DNA of 64,000 nucleotides. It comes from Physella acuta. Taxonomy: Eukaryota > Mollusca > Gastropoda > Physidae. Numbering within the stretch: position 1 is the first letter of the stretch; every line of letters starts with the position of its first letter. The notes under the pieces were generated by a model, which made no database searches, had not been told where the DNA came from, and saw nothing but the letters and a program-made list of their open reading frames with translations. Shown piece after piece: positions 58,971 to 64,000 of the stretch. The stretch spans positions 910,001-974,000 of the forward strand of contig NW_026731905.1 of the NCBI RefSeq assembly GCF_028476545.1. Direction: 5' to 3'. Position numbers and translations under genes: made by a program.

Positions 58971-59689
58971 CGTTTTTTTTTTTTTTAAATAAATCTTAAC
59001 ATAAATATCTGTTAAAAGATACCCAGTATGTCGCTTATAATGGGATCGTGTCCATGGTTTTCTTAGCAGAAGTAATTAATTTATTGCCTGGCACGACTAA
59101 TTAGTTTTTTTTTTTTCATTTTTAAAAAAAAATTCCGCGTCGAAAGATTTGTAGAGTAAAAATATTTTGTGTTATGTTTCGGCGTGGAAGTACGGGAAGC
59201 GTTATTTTTGCTAGTATCTTCGTTGTAAGTATAACCTTGTTCCAATTTTAGCTCTAACTCTAACTCTTTTTCTAACCCTAAAACTGAACTTAATCTCGAC
59301 CCTGACAGTAATACTGAAAGAATAAATAAAACACTTCATCTGATGCTAGTACGTTCTTTGTATTTTTTTTTCTGTACATGTTTTAGTTTCTACTCGGTTT
59401 ATTCTAAAAATATTTAAAAAATAAAGAAAATAAATTTTGTTACAAGGTCACCGTCTTGCAAACAAGGCCACAGGAATAGTGAAAGAGCCTCACGCGGCCC
59501 ATGAGCCGTCAAACAAACACAACCCAGCGAAGATCTGGTCTATCTCATCTGAGCCAATTATCAAATCTTTAGCATGTTTAATCTGCTATAGTGAGACATT
59601 GGTCACCGATATTCGATGAAAGATCGAACTAGTCGAAGGAATGACTCGAAACACATTTGAAGCAGCTGTTTTGTTAGAAGATGGTTGGG

Positions 59690-60030
59690 ATGTGTATGTG
59701 TGTGTGTGTGTGTGAGAGAGAGAGACAGTGTGTGTGTGTGTAGCATAATGTGTGGGATGTGTGTGCGTGTGGCTTGGTGTGTGTGTGGCTTGATGTGTAA
59801 CGGTGTGTGTGTGTGACTGGGTGTGTGGGATGTGTGTGTGTGGCTTGGTGTGTGGGATGTGTGTGTGGCTTGGTGTGTGGGATGTGTGTGTGGCTTGGTG
59901 TGTGGAATGTATGTGTGTGTGTGGCTGGATGTGTGGGGTGTGTATGTGGCTTGGTGTGTGTGTGGCTTGATGTGTAGAATGTATGTGTGTGTGTGGTTGG
60001 ATGTGTGGGGTGTGTATGTGGATGTGGATG
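59690..60030. repeat. TG-rich repeat with TGTGGCTTGGTGTGTG units
   Basis: GTGTGGCTTGGTGTGTGGGA recurs every 26-30 bp among TG dinucleotides, with GGAATGTATGTG variants at the right. The 179-codon minus-strand frame is an artefact. Confidence 0.85.
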
Positions 60031-60494
60031 GTTGGTTAAATGCTGATATAATCAATGAAGATGCAGTCGAAAAGGGTGTAATAGGAATTAATCTAGTTTT
60101 GCATGATGATTTGTCGTCCAAAAAAGCTAAATTTACCCCCACTTTTTGCGGTATGTTCTATAACAAATACACCACGAAGAAGGTCTTACACATCGAGTCC
60201 TAGTAAAAGATGGGTGTAAAAACATCAAGTCGGGGGGGGGGGGCTGAAAGAATAGTTTGATTGACGTTTGGCAATATATTATCACTATTAAACTGAAGGG
60301 TGGATCTGAGTAAAAAGTTGAAAGGGTCGACTTTTAATAACGCATGTTCGACCCACTGTGCTTCGGGATACGAACAGCGATTCAGGAAACGAATAAAACA
60401 GAAGTCCCGAAAAAACAAAACAAACTGTAAGTCGAATTAACACACATTCAATCAAGAATAAATTAGCAACTCCTAACTGCTTTATCAGAAACTT

Positions 60495-60590
60495 TTCTTT
60501 TTCTTCGCTCTTAATTGTTGTTGGATGGGATTTCCTCCAACACGATTAAGTATTACGTGTTAACCTGTTATGCGCCGTTTCTCTGGATCA
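60495..60590. mobile_element. Remnant of the second SINE type
   Basis: TTTTCTTCGCTCTTAATT, CCTCCAACACGATTAAG, TACGTGTTAAC and TGTTATGCGCC match the two edges of the element at 12785-12965, but the tRNA-like middle is absent. Confidence 0.5.
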
Positions 60591-60829
60591 AATACCCAAT
60601 ACAAATGGTCAGAGGAAATTAACACATTATTCAGGACATCATCATCGAACGGATATAAGCACAGACCATCAGTAACGGCACAAGCAACACATCTCCTACA
60701 AACCCCACAACCAGAAAATCTTCTGTCCCTCAACCCACATAAATCAGAACACACACCATCCCCACGCCCCATAATCGTGAATGTATTTCACTTACAACTA
60801 TCACTCCCCCCCCCCAACCACAAAACAAA

Positions 60830-60965
60830 AACACACCCCACAAAAAACAAACTACACAACCGCTCATAACAAATCCAACACCCCACAAATAACAAACACC
60901 ACACCCCACACATAACAAACCCCACACCCCACACTTAACAACCCCACATCCCACACAAACAAAAC
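60830..60965. repeat. CA-rich repeat of about 24-27 bp, five copies
   Basis: AACAAACCCCACACCCCACA-type units recur from 60833 to 60960. Minus-strand frames are artefacts. Confidence 0.75.
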
Positions 60966-61447
60966 ACTCCCCTCTAACTTCAAACTAAGCAACAGCTGAC
61001 ACACTCACACACCATCACAAAACGCACAATCAACATCCAGTCTAATTAATAAACCAAGTAATTAAATTATTTCCCCTTACGATAGAGTTCCTGTTCTTGT
61101 CCCTACATAGACCGTGTCATCAATAAAAGGCGAGGTAACACAATCAACCACTGTCTGATGAAGCAGTACATCAACAAAAAATCAATACATTCGTTAATTA
61201 AACTCTGACGTACCTCAACATTATTGTCTAGTGGACGATGCAATTATTCGAGACTCTCCTCCGCTGAAGTTTGTTTTGTAGGGTTGTAATTTTTTTTTAC
61301 TGCTTTGTTTACCTTAAGATGTCATTGTTTACCTTAAGATGTTGTTGTTGTAAAGGTCGACAATCACGTTTTTAATTTAGTGCTTGCGTGGAAGGTGGGG
61401 TTAGAGCAACCAGTTTTGATATAGGTTAAAAGTGGGGCAGCCATGAC

Positions 61448-61769
61448 CAGTAGCGTAGCGAGGGGAGGTGGGGCGGGGGGGGGGACATATGTCTCCGGGT
61501 GCCGACCTTATGGGGCGCCAAAATGGGTTGGAAAAATAAAAATGAAAGCTTGAGGGGGGTGCAAATCGAAAGTTTGGTGGGGGGGGGTGCAAATCGAAAG
61601 TTTGGTGGGGGAGGGGGGGTGCAAATCGAAAGTTTGAGGGGGGGGGGGTGCAAATCGAAAAGTTTGGTGGGGAGGGGGGGGTGTGTGCAAATCGACAGTT
61701 TGAGGTTGAGGAGGGGGTTGCAAATCGAAAGTTTGTCCCCGGGCTCCGGTAATGGTCGCTACGCCTCTG
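61448..61769. mobile_element. hAT-like MITE family 2 with expanded internal minisatellite
   Basis: Left end CAGTAGCGTAGCGAGG and right end CGCTACGCCTCTG are inverted. Flanks GCCATGAC (61440-61447) and GTCATGAC (61770-61777) are an 8-bp duplication with one change. Internal units of GTGCAAATCGAAAGTTTG plus a G run (26-30 bp) occur about six times (61557-61735), twice as many as in the 24591 copy and in inverse orientation. Confidence 0.85.
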
Positions 61770-62443
61770 GTCATGACTAGTTTTTATACAGTCTAGGGGC
61801 GGGGCGTCAATGACCATTTTAAGCATAAAGGCCAGGGGAGGATTAAGCTGGAGGCTGATGGTGAAATCTCGACGTTTTACACCTTCCTTGGTAGAAAATT
61901 CGCAATCTTGTCTGAATATTTGTCCCAGTGAATGTTTGCTAATACGTTAACTTGAGAACCGTTTCAGTTCGATGGACGAGATTTCATCTGTAACTTTTTA
62001 ATCCTATAGTTCAATTTTATAACAATTTTCCGATCATTTTGTGCTAGATATCGCAGATTGGACTAAATATCGTCATGATATCTGGTTTGTACATGTACAT
62101 TAAGGATTTGTCAAGTCTTCTAAATAAGATCATGCCTAATTAACTTCTAATTAAGCAGTTGTCACAATTTAAAAGCATGGGCCGCTACATAGGATTTCAA
62201 ACACAACCACAACTTCCTTTGTCACATACTAAATGTATACCGTGTTCGGCTTATTGTTTCTAAGCTCAAAATCTTCGTGTTCGTCTGGTTTGTTATAAAG
62301 CCAATTAATAGGCATAAGTAATGTTTACAGTTGAATGGTTTCTATTCTATAGATAGCATACTAGCCTGCGGTACTTGAACAATAACAGAGAATGGATGCG
62401 ATTTGGTTACTGCAGTTTTATTTTACTCAATCACAATTTAGAA

Positions 62444-62525
62444 GACATCGTCCCTTCATATGACGAGGTCAAGAAACATATGAACTCTACTTCATCTGCC
62501 CAATGGATTGCTAGGTCTAGATGAT
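62444..62525 (+). mobile_element. SINE 3' fragment (main family)
   Basis: ACATCGTCCCTTCATATGAC, GAGGTCAAGAAAC and GAACTCTACTTCATCTGCCC match the 3' half of the family; the head is missing (5' truncation). Confidence 0.7.
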
Positions 62526-63149
62526 TCTTTACTTTACACTTTGGAAGAGTAAAATTAAATTATTTTTCATGTTATATTATAATTTAAATTAAAAATATCT
62601 TTTGATACTATGCAGTGAATGCAACAAGCTAGAAGAATTATAAATTATTACCAACAAAGCTTTGTTTTGTGCAGTTAAAATAATAAACTGTTAGGAGAGA
62701 GGGATGACACCAAACCTAAAATGCTAAATTGTTTAGAGGGGGATGGGTGGCCCTCTCAGCTACCGCACTGGGTGACGCCCGTCCTTGTGACGCCGCTGTC
62801 ATTCACAAGCGAGCAGCCACACTGCTTCAGATGACGTAATAGTCGCAGGGCCCCTGAAAATGTTCAGCAAGGGGGGGGGGGGAATCCAGGCTAAATTAGC
62901 ATTAGATATCGGCTAAAGACCGGGCAGAACTAAGTGATCCGTTTTAAAATAGATCTAAAGGTTAGGTTGTATTGAGATTTGAGGCAATAACCATCTTTTA
63001 GTACATATCCAGGTTAGATAGAAAGATTGTGTTAACTGTACGTATGTTATAATGACTTAATTAAATGTTGAGATGACCAACGAGTTACACAGAACTTAAT
63101 TATTTCTAGCTGAGTTGATATCGGATTATTTTTACCTTTGCCTTTATAG
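62526..63149. other. Gene-free stretch with a possible MITE end
   Basis: Positions 62755-62800 hold GGGTGACGCCC and GTGACGCCGCTGTC, resembling a terminal sequence of the hAT-type MITE into which the 50572 copy inserted. A G run lies at about 62872. Confidence 0.4.
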
Positions 63150-63355
63150 TAATGTCGCAATAGTGACCTATTGGCGCAGTAACATATTAGTGCAATGACC
63201 TGTTGGTGCAGTGACCTACTAGTATAATGACCTGTTGGTGCAGTGACCTTTTAGTGCAGTGACCTTGTGAGTGCAGTGACCTTGTGAGTGCAGTGACCTG
63301 TTGGTGCAGTGACCTGTCGCTACATTGACCTTAATTTCCAGTGATCTCTCCCTAC
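63150..63355. repeat. Minisatellite of about 14-17 bp
   Basis: GTGCAGTGACCTGTTG recurs about 13 times with TTAGTGCA, TTGTGAGT and TCGCTACA variants; flanking units are degenerate. It carries the TGACC word in every unit. Confidence 0.88.
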
Positions 63356-64000
63356 AGATGTGTCAATCACGACAGCCCAGAAGATTCAGGCTCAGTGTAA
63401 ACACTTCACAGTCGTCTATCTACTATCAGTAAATACGTTTGAATGCATGCCTAACACATGCTGTAGTCAAATTAAAAAAAAAACATTTAGGGGAACTGCA
63501 ATAACTACGGCTAATGTAAAGGTCAGATTCGTTCGTTTAGATAAAAAAATAGAATAAAAAAACCCAACAACAAACGGAGAGATGATTTCCAGTCCAAGTT
63601 TTTATGCTAAAGCGTGACGTCGCGTGCAACATGATGACGCTGTCGCACGCCCCAGCACGAGGTAAACTGGGGACATCTCGTGAGGTACGCGAGAATCTCG
63701 TTGTGGGCATGTCGGGATAGGAACCTTCAGCGTACAACTGCTACAACTGCAACACGCGTGCCAGTTACACATTTAGCGCTGCTAGAAATTGGTGAGTAAT
63801 CCTTGCATTAATACTAATACAACAGTACTCACCGACCTCTCAGTAGTCTATAAATAGAAATACTTGGGAAAAAAACCTCACTATTATCGTACTCTACTTC
63901 ATCTACCTAGTGTGATTTAAGGACTGACGGGAAAAGATGACGATTATATATACATAATATGATATAACCCCCCCCTAATCTCGAGATATCTATCAAACGG

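Overview
This window looks like a non-coding, repeat-dominated stretch of an animal nuclear genome, most likely a mollusc and probably a heterobranch gastropod. The reasons are the AT-rich unique DNA, dense AT/GT microsatellites, dozens of unrelated minisatellites, short non-autonomous DNA transposons, and a tRNA-headed SINE family whose body resembles, from memory, SINEs common in pulmonate and sea-slug genomes. The species call is inference. Nothing looks bacterial or archaeal.

I find no protein-coding gene I would defend. Almost every long open frame is a by-product of a tandem array: unit lengths of 12, 15, 24, 27 and 57 are multiples of three, and other units lack stops in all frames of one strand. 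The only recognisable protein remnant is about 36 codons from the C-terminus of a LINE reverse transcriptase (29157-29267).

Layout. 0.9-7.6 kb holds several minisatellites, including a 1.4-kb array of 44-bp units and a 2.2-kb array of 17-bp units. 7.6-17.8 kb is A-rich and G-run-rich DNA with 27-, 49-, 12- and 38-bp arrays, AT tracts, a hairpin-flanked AT block and a SINE. 17.8-32.4 kb carries 15-, 34-, 57-, 24- and 22-bp arrays, hAT-like MITEs and the LINE scrap. 32.4-38 kb holds 23- and 25-bp arrays, an E-box cluster and two unclassified dispersed repeats. 38-43 kb holds three SINEs, two hairpin elements and the best core promoter (two CCAAT boxes, CRE, E-box, TATA). 43-64 kb continues with AT tracts, arrays, three more family-1 hAT MITEs, a second hAT-like family, and several islands with Kozak/YY1/ETS-type motifs beside arrays.

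By hand tally, tandem arrays occupy roughly 18 kb, over a quarter of the window. The most useful observations are: two non-autonomous hAT-like families with 8-bp target duplications; promoter-like islands at minisatellite edges; an excess of the palindromic octamers TCACGTGA (7) and TGACGTCA (6); several fold-back structures; and a likely birth of a minisatellite from a SINE. Long gene-free stretches not listed (for example 2.9-3.4, 12.1-12.8, 14.4-15.2, 20.8-22.5, 22.8-23.7, 33.7-34.4, 53.0-53.9, 61.8-62.4 and 63.4-64.0 kb) are AT-rich with nothing I can support.
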